From NCBI RefSeq assembly GCF_000306965.1, contig NZ_JH976444.1, positions 1-32,587 on the forward strand: DNA of 32,587 nucleotides, given 5' to 3'. Below the pieces are notes generated by a model. It was not told the origin of the DNA and made no database searches. It was given only the letters and a program-made list of their open reading frames with translations. The DNA is from Amphibacillus jilinensis Y1 (GTDB lineage Bacteria > Bacillota > Bacilli > Bacillales > Amphibacillaceae). The position numbers were made by a program, and so were the translations under genes. Shown one piece after another: positions 25,361 through 32,587 of the stretch (positions are counted from its first letter, which is position 1; every line of letters begins with the position of its first letter).

Positions 25361-27070
25361 TTAAATAAATTGAGCTTGATGCAGACGACTATAGGCACCA
25401 TCTTGTTCAATCAACTGTTGATGTGAGCCTTGCTCTTCAATGCCATTTTTCGTGACCACCACAATACGATCGGCATGTTTGATCGTTGCTAAGCGGTGGG
25501 CAATAACAAGCGTTGTTCTTCCTTGCGCTAATTCTTCTAAAGATTTTTGAATAGCGATTTCTGTTTCTGTATCAAGTGCAGAGGTTGCTTCATCTAAAAT
25601 TAAGATAGGCGGATTTTTTAAAAACATCCGCGCAATTGACAAACGTTGCTTTTGACCACCAGATAATTTCACACCACGTTCTCCAATTACCGTTTCAAGC
25701 CCTTCTGGTTGCGTTTCAATAAAATCATCTAAACGTGCTTTCTTTGCAGCCGCTAGGATTTCTTCATCAGTTGCGTCCAACTTCCCATATGCAATATTTT
25801 CTCTAATTGTTCCAGAAAAGAGAAAGACATCCTGTTGAACAATACCAATTTGACTTCTTAATGATGCTTGCTTAATGTGACGAATATCAACACCATCAAT
25901 GGTAATTGCACCACCTGTCACTTCATAAAAGCGAGGCAATAAACTGCATAACGTCGTTTTACCTGCTCCTGAAGGGCCAACAAAAGCAATTGTTTCTCCT
26001 GGCGAAATCGTTAAATCAATTTTATTTAAGACTTTTTCTAAACCTTGATAACCAAAATCAACTTGCTGATACTTGATCTCTCCGCCCATATCTAAATGAA
26101 TTGCATCCTCAGCATCTTGAATTTCAGGTTCAGTATCCAGCACCTCAGTATAGCGTTTGAAACCGGCAAATCCTTTTGGATAACTTTCAATTACTGCATT
26201 AATTTTTTGAATCGGATTAATTAAAATATTCGTCAACAAAATAAAAGCGACAAACTCCCCGTGACTTAGATCTGCCCCAATCACAAAATACGAGCCAAAC
26301 ATAAGCGCAGATAAGGTAATGAGGCGCATTAACATATAATTTGCTGTCACGTTTTGAGCCATAATTTTATAGGATGATAGCTTGGTTCGACGATATTGGC
26401 TGTTATTCTCGCCAAATTGTTTTTGCTCATGCGCCTCATTAGCAAAGGCTTTTACGACGCGAATACCACCAATGCTATCTTCAACACGCGCATTAATATC
26501 TGCTACATCGTGGAACATTCGTCTAAATGTTTGTGTCATTTTTTTATTAAAATGAATCGCAAATATAACAATCAACGGAACGACTGTGAAAATAATTAAG
26601 GCGAGCTGAAAATCAATCGACATCATTATAATTAAGGAACCAATCAAAGTCATTAAGGCCACAAATACATCTTCAGGTCCATGGTGAGCTACTTCACCTA
26701 TTTCTTCTAAATCTTTTGTCAACCTAGAGATCGAATGGCCTGTCTTATTATTATCATAATAGCCAAATGATAGTTGCTGCATATGCTTAAACAGCTTACT
26801 TCGCATATCTGTTTCAATATTAATACCAAGCATATGTCCCCAGTATGTCACAATAAAATGCAACCCTGTATTTAAAGCATAAATAGCTAGCAACCCTAGT
26901 GATGCCCATAAGATCACCGTCCAATCACCAGCTGGTAATAATTGATCAATGACATAATTAACCGCTAGTGGAAAAGCTAACTCTAGTAAACCAACGAAAA
27001 TAGCTGATATGAAATCTAAAAAAAATAAACCTTTATAAGGCTTGTAATAAGCAAAAAAGCGTTTTAACAA
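25361..27070 (-). CDS. ABC exporter, fused permease-ATPase (YwjA/YfiB-like)
   Basis: 569 residues. Six-helix exporter permease (1-310) and a nucleotide-binding domain with Walker A (GPSGAGKTT), LSGGQKQR signature, Walker B ([12 protein letters not shown]) and H-loop (VIAHRLAT). The N-terminus (MLKRFFAYYKPYKGLFFLDF) resembles B. subtilis YwjA. The substrate is unknown; lipid or drug export is the usual guess. It probably acts as a homodimer since no partner half-transporter is adjacent. Initiation is at TTG 27070, seven bases after AGGGGGG; no ATG fits. Monocistronic, with a terminator downstream and the repeat pair E/F upstream. Confidence 0.9.
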   Translation of the reverse strand: MLKRFFAYYKPYKGLFFLDFISAIFVGLLELAFPLAVNYVIDQLLPAGDWTVILWASLGLLAIYALNTGLHFIVTYWGHMLGINIETDMRSKLFKHMQQLSFGYYDNNKTGHSISRLTKDLEEIGEVAHHGPEDVFVALMTLIGSLIIMMSIDFQLALIIFTVVPLIVIFAIHFNKKMTQTFRRMFHDVADINARVEDSIGGIRVVKAFANEAHEQKQFGENNSQYRRTKLSSYKIMAQNVTANYMLMRLITLSALMFGSYFVIGADLSHGEFVAFILLTNILINPIQKINAVIESYPKGFAGFKRYTEVLDTEPEIQDAEDAIHLDMGGEIKYQQVDFGYQGLEKVLNKIDLTISPGETIAFVGPSGAGKTTLCSLLPRFYEVTGGAITIDGVDIRHIKQASLRSQIGIVQQDVFLFSGTIRENIAYGKLDATDEEILAAAKKARLDDFIETQPEGLETVIGERGVKLSGGQKQRLSIARMFLKNPPILILDEATSALDTETEIAIQKSLEELAQGRTTLVIAHRLATIKHADRIVVVTKNGIEEQGSHQQLIEQDGAYSRLHQAQFI

Positions 27071-27129
27071 TAGAAATCCCCCCTCTTTATTAACCTTCGA
27101 ACCTCACTTATATCAAACGAAACTTCACT

Positions 27130-27370
27130 CAATGGGCGGGGGCTACAGAACGTAGGTCATGTAGACGTGGCGGTCTTCGTCTACAATCTTACTCGCCCAC
27201 TGATAAGGAACATAAGCTAACGTCTTCGCGTCCTGTGAAAAAGCTTGTGTGACCAACACCCTGTTGGACAGAGTGAATCAGGGCATTAATGGCCGTTAGC
27301 GCCCACAGCTCTATTAATTACTGCTCGCTATTTGAGGTGAGCAGTCTATGGACAGTTATCTGCGAGAAAG
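27130..27370 (+). repeat. Interspersed palindromic element, copy E (longest)
   Basis: Left module from AATGGGCGGGGGCTACAG to CTCGCCCACTGAT, closed by ATGGGCG/CGCCCAC. Then a ~70-bp spacer and the right module GAGTGAATCAGGGCATTAATG, GCGCCCAC and TTTGAGGTGAGCAG, ending GACAGTTATCTGCGAG. ACTGCTC and GAGCAGT form a small hairpin in the right module. It is non-coding. Confidence 0.65.
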
Positions 27371-27448
27371 AGAAGATTCAAAAAATTTAACCTTTATTAT
27401 ACCTATGAAGTTTAAGTTTCACAAGAAAATAGCTTAACTTTTGAAGTT

Positions 27449-27550
27449 GACTGAATCAGGACATTAGCGTCCGTTATCACCCACTTAAATAGATTTACTC
27501 TACTCTCTCGTTTGGTGGGGATGTTCTACTAACGATTATCTATGATAAAT
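27449..27550 (+). repeat. Interspersed palindromic element, copy F
   Basis: A right module alone: GACTGAATCAGGACATTAGC, GTCCGTTATCACCCAC, then GGTGGGGATG and TAACGATTATCTATGATAAA. CGTTA and CCCAC pair with GTGGG and TAACG. It lies 78 bp after copy E in the same orientation. Confidence 0.65.
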
Positions 27551-27943
27551 GAAAGCAACAGTAGCAAACATAATCGTCTATTTTTGCAAGTTACCACTAG
27601 GTTAAATGACTTTATATTTTTCTAAATAACCCCAATTTAACTGAGTTGATTTTCCTTTTTTTCTTTTAAAAAACAATTGCATATTGATTTTACCAATAAT
27701 TAAATAGGATTAAATGACTATAAAATATAAAGTGATGTTTTTTAAAATATTCTATCAAACAAACGGATTAGACGGTTAGCAACTGTCTTTATATCAACTT
27801 TTATTGTCAAATGACCACAATTATTATCATTTTTTTTAAGGCGAAATATCTAGAAATAAATGCGTCAGTGTAACTAATAAAAATATGAGATAATATAAAA
27901 GGAATTTATACACTATTTTTACAGATAAGGATGGATAATAATT
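27551..27943. other. Intergenic stretch without recognised features
   Basis: About 390 bp of very AT-rich DNA before the acidic-protein gene. I find no credible reading frame and no promoter with both boxes. GATAAT at about 27890 may be a -10 for the downstream gene. Confidence 0.5.
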
Positions 27944-29278
27944 ATGGAAAAGAAAAAAATAAAAGTAGGCTTAATTTTTAGTAGTTTAGCATTATTAGCC
28001 ATAGCAGGTATACTATTTTATACCTTTTCGTCTTCACCTGAAGCTAGGCTAGCTCAAGCTTTAGGTAAATCAATTAATGCCTCAACCGTAACGGCTGAGA
28101 GTACTTTTGACATGACGTTTAATTTTGAAAGTAGAGAAAGCAGTGATAGCCTTCATAATGGTGGCTTTCTTGATTTTGACATGGACTCCGCAGTCGAAAG
28201 CTTCAGCGAGTTAACAGGAACAAGCACGCTTCTAGTTGACAATGAAAATGATATTATTGAAATGTCTACTAATACTGAACTAGCAACTTCAATAGATGGA
28301 CCAACATACGACTTGTCCATTCCTGTGAACTTTTACATTGACCAAGCCAACGATGAGATGGCGATTGATTTAGATCCATATGCAGCTCTTTTAGGAGATT
28401 TGGTTAATCTTGTAGAAAACAATCAGGACATTACTGATGCTTATACGATTGAAGAAGCAGAAATGTATGATGATGAATTAGTAAATCTCATAGTCGCAAC
28501 TGTAGAAGAGGCCATTAGCGGGAAAAAATACACAGACACACTGAATGATGAAAACTATGAATATGGCTATGATGAAGAAGTTGATCAGTTTTTCTTTGAA
28601 CACATGTTTAAATTCTTTGCTAAAGAGGACGCGATTACGGAATCAGATGATCAAGTTATTTTAAATGTAGACCAACATCTGTTTCTTCAAGCATATGAAC
28701 ATGCGATTAACGCGTTAGCTGATCACGATCAAATGTTAACTCGATATGAAGAGTCCTATGGAGATATTAATGAGGTAATCGACACAATTGATGAGTTAAA
28801 GGTAGATTACGAAGAAATAGATTTTGAATTAGAAGTAGCTTTTGAAATTGAGCAAGAATTGATTACTGCAACAGACTTAACTTTAATGATGAGTGAAGAC
28901 GATGGTTCAGAATTATTTGAAATTGAAATAACTGCCCGTACGACGTATTTATATGATCAAGAGCTTGATTATGTATTTTATGGGGAGGGGCGAGAACCAT
29001 TCACCGAATCAGACCTTGAGTACTTAATCCGTGATATTGAATATGTTGTTGACGATTTTCTGATGTCTAGTGCAGATGCTTATTATGAAGAAGCGATGGA
29101 AGAATATTATGAAACAGCTTTTTCCGAAGAAGAATTAATGTTATTTGAAATGATTGAAGATCGTGAAGCATCACATGAAGACTTTTGGATGACTGAACAG
29201 GAATTTTATGAGTGGGTCTTAGAAATAGAATCGATCGGACTCATCGAAGAAGGAACAGCAGAATACTATCGACCATAA
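27944..29278 (+). CDS. Unknown acidic membrane-anchored extracellular protein
   Basis: 444 residues; I do not recognise the family. Residues 2-6 are basic (EKKKIK), 7-29 form one hydrophobic helix without a lipobox Cys or clear signal-peptidase site, so an N-terminal anchor with the rest outside the cell is likely. The outer part is extremely rich in Asp and Glu (runs such as YDEEVDQ, DDGSELFEIEI, YYEEAMEEYYETAFSEEE) and poor in Lys, and has no Cys. A repeated beta-like pattern (TVTAESTFDMTFNFES, ELKVDYEEIDFELEVAFEIE) recalls lipoprotein-like proteins that sense or bind at the cell surface, but this is only an impression. Weak ribosome site (GGATG). A terminator follows. Confidence 0.75.
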   Translation: MEKKKIKVGLIFSSLALLAIAGILFYTFSSSPEARLAQALGKSINASTVTAESTFDMTFNFESRESSDSLHNGGFLDFDMDSAVESFSELTGTSTLLVDNENDIIEMSTNTELATSIDGPTYDLSIPVNFYIDQANDEMAIDLDPYAALLGDLVNLVENNQDITDAYTIEEAEMYDDELVNLIVATVEEAISGKKYTDTLNDENYEYGYDEEVDQFFFEHMFKFFAKEDAITESDDQVILNVDQHLFLQAYEHAINALADHDQMLTRYEESYGDINEVIDTIDELKVDYEEIDFELEVAFEIEQELITATDLTLMMSEDDGSELFEIEITARTTYLYDQELDYVFYGEGREPFTESDLEYLIRDIEYVVDDFLMSSADAYYEEAMEEYYETAFSEEELMLFEMIEDREASHEDFWMTEQEFYEWVLEIESIGLIEEGTAEYYRP

Positions 29279-29300
29279 TGAAATCGATATTTTTCAAAGT

Positions 29301-29340
29301 TGAGACTAACTATTTAAAGACCATAGTTAGTCTCAGTTTA
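29301..29340 (+). terminator. Terminator downstream of the acidic-protein gene
   Basis: TGAGACTAACTAT and ATAGTTAGTCTCA are perfect 13-bp arms over a 9-nt loop, followed by GTTTATTT. Confidence 0.82.
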
Positions 29341-29454
29341 TTTGCGGACATGCTCGTTTTCTCACTAAAATCCGTAACCGTTTCAATCGTATAGGAGATT
29401 CATATATTCATACCTTGCTATGCTCAAAGCCATGCATTTATAGAAACGTGTATC

Positions 29455-30165
29455 TTAATCATACTTAAACGTCCGCAACGATAATAAACTAAATAAAAGC
29501 ACAAAACCAGATAAAGCCACAATACTTATCAAATAGTTTGAGACATCTCGATGAATAGCGGCTTGTAAACCACTGATAAACCATTGATATGGATTCATCA
29601 ATTGAAAGGTTTGAAACGGCCTTGGTAGGGATGCTAATGAATAAAAAGCATCGCTCAATAAGATCATTGGCATCGTGATGATATTAGCGACTAAACTCAT
29701 CTGCCCTTCATTCTTAACGAAATTAGAAACAAGAAAGCTTAACATAACATAACTTATAGTCGCTAAAAAAAGAATAGGAACAAGTAACATAAGTGTATGA
29801 AATAAAACGGGCTCCTGAAACACAAGCAAACCGATGATAAGAATTAAATAGCCCGATAAAATGGCTGTAATCGCTCTAGCCATGGACGTACTAACAATAT
29901 ATTTCCATAATGGCATCGGTGTCATGTGTAAAAGTTGAAACACACCCCTTTTTCGTTGCGACAAAATGTGAAATGAGGTCGTCATAAAGGCATACATCAC
30001 TACACTAATACCAACAATTCCACCAATTAAATAAAGTGACTCGCTCTCCATATTAAAAAAGTATTGAATGGTAACTAAGCCTATGATAGGTAATAAAATC
30101 GACCAAAATAATAAATACATATCTCTAAATGTCGTTTTAAGTGTTAATACAAAAACTTTACTCAT
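29455..30165 (-). CDS. ABC-2 type transporter permease
   Basis: 236 residues with six hydrophobic segments (about 17-38, 42-63, 91-115, 121-148, 156-176 and 210-230), the usual ABC-2 permease layout. The QRKRGVFQLLHMTPMPLWKYI loop between segments 2 and 3 is the typical coupling region. It is encoded 18 bp after the ATPase gene, with AAGGAGGGG before ATG 30165. Together they form a small efflux pump of the NatAB/drug or bacteriocin-resistance kind; the substrate is unknown. It is under the PadR regulator next door. Confidence 0.88.
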   Translation of the reverse strand: MSKVFVLTLKTTFRDMYLLFWSILLPIIGLVTIQYFFNMESESLYLIGGIVGISVVMYAFMTTSFHILSQRKRGVFQLLHMTPMPLWKYIVSTSMARAITAILSGYLILIIGLLVFQEPVLFHTLMLLVPILFLATISYVMLSFLVSNFVKNEGQMSLVANIITMPMILLSDAFYSLASLPRPFQTFQLMNPYQWFISGLQAAIHRDVSNYLISIVALSGFVLLFSLLSLRTFKYD

Positions 30166-30183
30166 CCATTTCCCCTCCTTCTT

Positions 30184-30873
30184 TTAAATCAATTGAAAAA
30201 ATAAGGCTTCTAGATTATCAACCTTATGTGCCCGTAGCAAGTCGGCTGGTGCACCTTGAGCGATGACTTCTCCACGATTTAGAAAGATAACCCTATCTGC
30301 AATCTTTGTAACTTCAGCCATATCATGTGAAGAAAACATAACTGTCATCCCCTGTTCTTTTAGATCTTGTAGCATATCTCGTATCTTTTTTTGTGCTTGT
30401 GGATCTAACCCAGCTGTTGGTTCATCTAATACAACAAGCTCCGGACTGTGTAATGTTGTTACAGCAATGGCTAGCCTTTTTTGTTGACCAATTGACAAAT
30501 GTGTTGCAATTTTCTTGCGCATGGCTAACAAATCAAATGCCTTTAACTTCTCTTCTAACTGCACCTGATCTAATTTGATATGATAAAAGCTCGCAAATAG
30601 TTGGAGATTCTCTTCAACGGTAAATCCTTCAAAAAAAGGCGTTGCTTGAAGTTGCACGCCAACTTTCGCTTTGAAATTTTCGCACCAATGACGAACCGTC
30701 CCACTAGTAGGTGTAATTAAACCAAGTAGCAAACCGATACTCGTTGATTTACCCGCCCCGTTTGGACCAATTAGAGCAATCGTTTTACCTTTTTCGATCT
30801 TTAAATTTAAACATTTAATTACTTGATGATCTCTATAGTTTTTTGTCAGTTGTGATGCTTCAATTAAGATCAT
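30184..30873 (-). CDS. ABC transporter ATP-binding protein (ABC-2 system)
   Basis: 229 residues. Walker A is GPNGAGKST near residue 38, Walker B LVVLDEPTAGLD, and the H-loop SSHDM. The signature reads LSIGQQKR, a small departure from LSGGQ. It pairs with the permease downstream to drive export. Strong AGGAGGGTG ribosome site. Promoter and a PadR palindrome lie directly upstream, so expression is probably induced when PadR lets go, for example in the presence of a toxic compound. Confidence 0.92.
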   Translation of the reverse strand: MILIEASQLTKNYRDHQVIKCLNLKIEKGKTIALIGPNGAGKSTSIGLLLGLITPTSGTVRHWCENFKAKVGVQLQATPFFEGFTVEENLQLFASFYHIKLDQVQLEEKLKAFDLLAMRKKIATHLSIGQQKRLAIAVTTLHSPELVVLDEPTAGLDPQAQKKIRDMLQDLKEQGMTVMFSSHDMAEVTKIADRVIFLNRGEVIAQGAPADLLRAHKVDNLEALFFQLI

Positions 30874-30902
30874 TTAACACCCTCCTGTTCAAACTTGTTT
30901 AT

Positions 30903-30912
30903 TCAACGTTGA
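30903..30912 (-). promoter_or_regulatory. PadR operator at the ABC-2 operon promoter
   Basis: The perfect palindrome TCAACGTTGA lies immediately downstream of a TATAAT-type -10 on the minus strand. The same ten bases occur at the padR promoter (31516-31525). Confidence 0.7.
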
Positions 30913-30930
30913 TTATAAGAGGGAAATAAA

Positions 30931-30952
30931 ATCGTCTTTGGTTAAAGACGAT
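30931..30952 (-). terminator. Terminator or attenuator between padR and the ABC-2 operon
   Basis: ATCGTCTTT and AAAGACGAT are perfect 9-bp arms over a 4-nt loop, followed on the minus strand by TTTTATTT. It immediately follows the padR coding region. Confidence 0.75.
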
Positions 30953-30955
30953 ACA

Positions 30956-31495
30956 CTATTGACTATCTTCTATAAGTATCAATGCTTTTTCGACAAAATC
31001 TTGTTGAAGGCTAATAGCGGCAAACATATGCTCAAAAATAAGTTGCGTCATTGGTGGAATCGCATTTTGCATAGCGGCTTTTTTTGCTTCTAATCCCTTT
31101 TTTAATGAATCATACTCAAACCCTAATGCCTGTTTTTGTTCGATTAACGCGCTTTTTACATCCTTTGCTTGTATCTTATGTGCAAAAGAAAGACCGGCAT
31201 AAAGTGTAGTTGGATAAGCCATAGATGAGTCTTGTAAAGCATTATAAATCAAAGCTTTACTATGTTGCTTTCCTTTTTCTGTAATGTGATAAATCGCCTT
31301 TTGCCTGTGGCCCGTTTGTTCAATCTGTTTAACTTTAATATAGTCTTCTTTTTCTAATTTTTTCAATGCGTTATAAATTGAACCGATTAGTACACCTGCC
31401 CACCGCTCTGCATCATTTAACTTCAACATTTGTTTAATGTCATAACCAGACATCGGTTGTAACTCTAACATTGCAAGTACAAGTAATCGCGTCAT
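30956..31495 (-). CDS. PadR-family transcriptional regulator
   Basis: 179 residues. Winged helix-turn-helix at 1-80 (LLVLAMLELQPMSGYDIKQM, then IYNALKKLEKEDYIKV and YHITEKGK) and a C-terminal alpha-helical dimerisation domain. PadR proteins of this size repress transporters and are released by drugs or phenolic compounds. ATG 31495 has AGGGTGG at 5 nt; the frame runs three codons further into the ribosome site. It is followed by the ABC-2 genes in the same direction, with an internal terminator and a second promoter. The shared palindrome at both promoters points to control of both units. Confidence 0.9.
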   Translation of the reverse strand: MTRLLVLAMLELQPMSGYDIKQMLKLNDAERWAGVLIGSIYNALKKLEKEDYIKVKQIEQTGHRQKAIYHITEKGKQHSKALIYNALQDSSMAYPTTLYAGLSFAHKIQAKDVKSALIEQKQALGFEYDSLKKGLEAKKAAMQNAIPPMTQLIFEHMFAAISLQQDFVEKALILIEDSQ

Positions 31496-31515
31496 CAAAA
31501 CCACCCTTTAAATAG

Positions 31516-31525
31516 TCAACGTTGA
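31516..31525 (-). promoter_or_regulatory. PadR operator at the padR promoter
   Basis: TCAACGTTGA, identical to the copy at 30903-30912, placed just after the -10 of the padR promoter. It fits autorepression. Confidence 0.7.
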
Positions 31526-31533
31526 ATAATTAT

Positions 31534-31562
31534 AATATAATACTTTCATCTTAATGTGTCAA
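31534..31562 (-). promoter_or_regulatory. padR promoter
   Basis: The minus strand has TTGACA (31557-31562) and TATATT (31534-31539) with a 17-bp spacer, with the operator at about +4 to +13. Confidence 0.8.
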
Positions 31563-31656
31563 TCCTTTTATATAGATTTTTTTGGTGAGACATTTTAAAA
31601 TGATACTTTTATCATAGAATAATAATTATTATATTAGAAGTGTAGGTGAGTAGAAG

Positions 31657-31788
31657 ATGTTTAGCCGTACGATTATTTTGCACGAGAACTGGATTAAATA
31701 TTTACTTTTTATGGCAAAATTTGCGGATAAGGTGATTAACAGGATAAGTCTGTCCTTTTTTAATAACTTTATAACAATTCTACGATAG
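31657..31788 (+). CDS. Possible 43-residue small protein
   Basis: Reading frame starting MFSRTIILHENWIKYLLF, with an AGGTGA site at good distance before ATG 31657. The protein is basic and hydrophobic-amphipathic and matches nothing I know. A strong terminator follows at 31817-31852 on the same strand, so a transcript probably exists here; whether it works as mRNA or sRNA is open. A PerR-box-like sequence lies upstream at 31620-31634 (13 of 15 bases), but the region is AT-rich and this may be chance. Confidence 0.35.
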   Translation: MFSRTIILHENWIKYLLFMAKFADKVINRISLSFFNNFITILR

Positions 31789-31816
31789 AAAAACATCTTT
31801 TACTCATATCATCATA

Positions 31817-31852
31817 AGCCATGGAAAGCATTGTCTTTCTATAGCTTTTTTT
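31817..31852 (+). terminator. Terminator of the small plus-strand unit
   Basis: AGCCATGGAAAG pairs with CTTTCTATAGCT (one mismatch, one G-U) over a 6-nt loop, and is followed by seven T. No gene in the main set explains it. Confidence 0.78.
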
Positions 31853-31962
31853 ATGTGTGTAAAGTCTTTAAGAAGTCGTACACATGATCATTTGCAATTT
31901 GCAAAACATTAGTAAAATATATGGTGGTCATCTTATTTTCTTATCAAGATCAGCAAAAGAAA

Positions 31963-31997
31963 AAAACGAGTATAAATAATATGATTATACTCGTTTT
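31963..31997 (-). terminator. Terminator downstream of the BclA-like gene
   Basis: AAAACGAGTATAA and TTATACTCGTTTT are perfect 13-bp arms over a 9-nt loop, with a longer T-run on the minus strand. It lies 54 bp after the stop codon. Confidence 0.88.
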
Positions 31998-32050
31998 ATT
32001 TTATATATGAATGAATGGACTGTTTAGAAAAGGACATGGAAGGGTTTAAC

Positions 32051-32587
32051 TTATAGTAGCCTTGTAATAACTAGGTGTGCAGAAACAGGCCTTGTTCCAC
32101 CAGCAACAGGTGTAATAGTTAGTGCAGCAGCATTACCAGCTGGGTTACGAACAGTAAGCAAGGAGTTGATTGCTGTTGTTTCTACAATCGCTAATCCTAC
32201 TATTTGAGAGGTACCTGTTGCACGTCCCACTACGGTATAGTCTAAATCGGCACCATTTAAGGTCAGAATCAGCTGTCCGGCTTCAGAGACGCTAACTTGA
32301 AATAGCACCTGGTAAAAACCGATTTCTGCTAGATTAAAGGTACTATCATCGACACGGGCTATTGAAGTACCACTTGCTGGTCCATCTTGCGGAAAATCGA
32401 CATCAGTATCAGGTGCAACTGTAGCAGTATTATCAGGTGGCATCAAAGCAAAGAAATCTGCGAACTCAAGGACTCCACTCGGACCTGTCGCTCCTGTTAC
32501 TCCCGCTGGGCCTGTGGGACCCGTCGCTCCTGTTACACCCGTTGGGCCTGTGGGACCCGTCGCTCCTGTTACACCCGCTGGGCCTGT
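32051..32587 (-). CDS. BclA-like collagen-repeat spore-surface protein, C-terminal part
   Basis: 178 residues are in the window; the frame is open to the edge, so the start is missing. The N-terminal visible part is collagen-like Gly-X-Y triplets ([16 protein letters not shown]...) up to about residue 38, followed by [19 protein letters not shown] and a ~130-residue globular BclA C-terminal (TNF-like) domain with the familiar [26 protein letters not shown] and [10 protein letters not shown]. Such proteins form trimers making the hair-like nap or outer layer of spores. The collagen part is coded by 36-bp tandem repeats. ATG codons inside the frame (for example at 32446) are not the real start. 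A terminator follows. Confidence 0.9.
   Translation of the reverse strand, partial: TGPAGVTGATGPTGPTGVTGATGPTGPAGVTGATGPSGVLEFADFFALMPPDNTATVAPDTDVDFPQDGPASGTSIARVDDSTFNLAEIGFYQVLFQVSVSEAGQLILTLNGADLDYTVVGRATGTSQIVGLAIVETTAINSLLTVRNPAGNAAALTITPVAGGTRPVSAHLVITRLL
32478..32587 (-). repeat. 36-bp tandem repeats in the collagen region
   Basis: Three units of 36 bp, each coding 12 residues of the type [12 protein letters not shown], nearly identical in DNA (differences such as GCG/ACG). They continue off the right edge. Such repeats vary in number between strains by slippage or recombination. Confidence 0.85.

Noticed and set aside
9411-27550. CRISPR array for the dispersed repeats
   Set aside because: Copies are kilobases apart, diverged, in both orientations and without regular spacers; no cas genes are seen.
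32051-32446. Complete 131-aa protein starting at ATG 32446
   Set aside because: The frame is open upstream to the window edge and encodes collagen triplets and the conserved [10 protein letters not shown] start of the BclA C-terminal domain, so this is a partial gene.

Overview
The window is AT-rich DNA from a spore-forming member of the Bacillaceae. The evidence is a gamma-type small acid-soluble spore protein gene, a BclA-like collagen spore-surface protein gene, strong Bacillus-type Shine-Dalgarno sites, and long gene-order agreement with Bacillus subtilis. A haloalkaliphilic lineage near Oceanobacillus, Gracilibacillus or Amphibacillus is a guess from overall flavour only.

Bases 1 to about 14,000 follow the B. 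subtilis block yfhG(recX)-yfhP-yfhQ(mutY)-sspE-ygaC-ygaD-ygaE-gsaB-ygaF(bcp)-perR-ygxA-rrnD, read in reverse. The left edge holds the tandem promoters of an rRNA operon that runs leftward out of the window. Then come ygxA, perR with a PerR box, a two-gene insert (cobalamin adenosyltransferase and a 2-hydroxyacid dehydrogenase), bcp, a small K+ channel, a decayed gsaB, ygaE, ygaD, ntdP (ygaC), sspE, mutY, yfhP, a HAD phosphatase and recX. The gsaB remnant sits exactly where synteny predicts the gene.

From about 14 to 23 kb: an unknown 99-aa protein, an XRE regulator, a SufR-like Fe-S regulator divergent from a DUF1450 protein, a methyl-accepting chemotaxis protein (MCP), and an NrdR-controlled ribonucleotide reductase operon (alpha, beta, flavodoxin). 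From 23 to 32.6 kb: a second MCP with a dCache sensor, an ABC exporter, an unknown acidic membrane-anchored protein, an ABC-2 transporter with its PadR regulator (each promoter carrying the same 10-bp palindrome), a possible small-protein or sRNA unit, and the C-terminal part of a BclA-like protein running off the right edge.

The least explained structure is a family of diverged, palindromic intergenic repeats. There are six recognisable copies (9.4, 13.1, 16.5, 18.7, 27.2 and 27.5 kb), in both orientations and always between genes. Their arms can pair within each copy, so they look like mobile, RNA-structured elements. A separate structured leader with its own promoter and terminator lies in front of ygaE.
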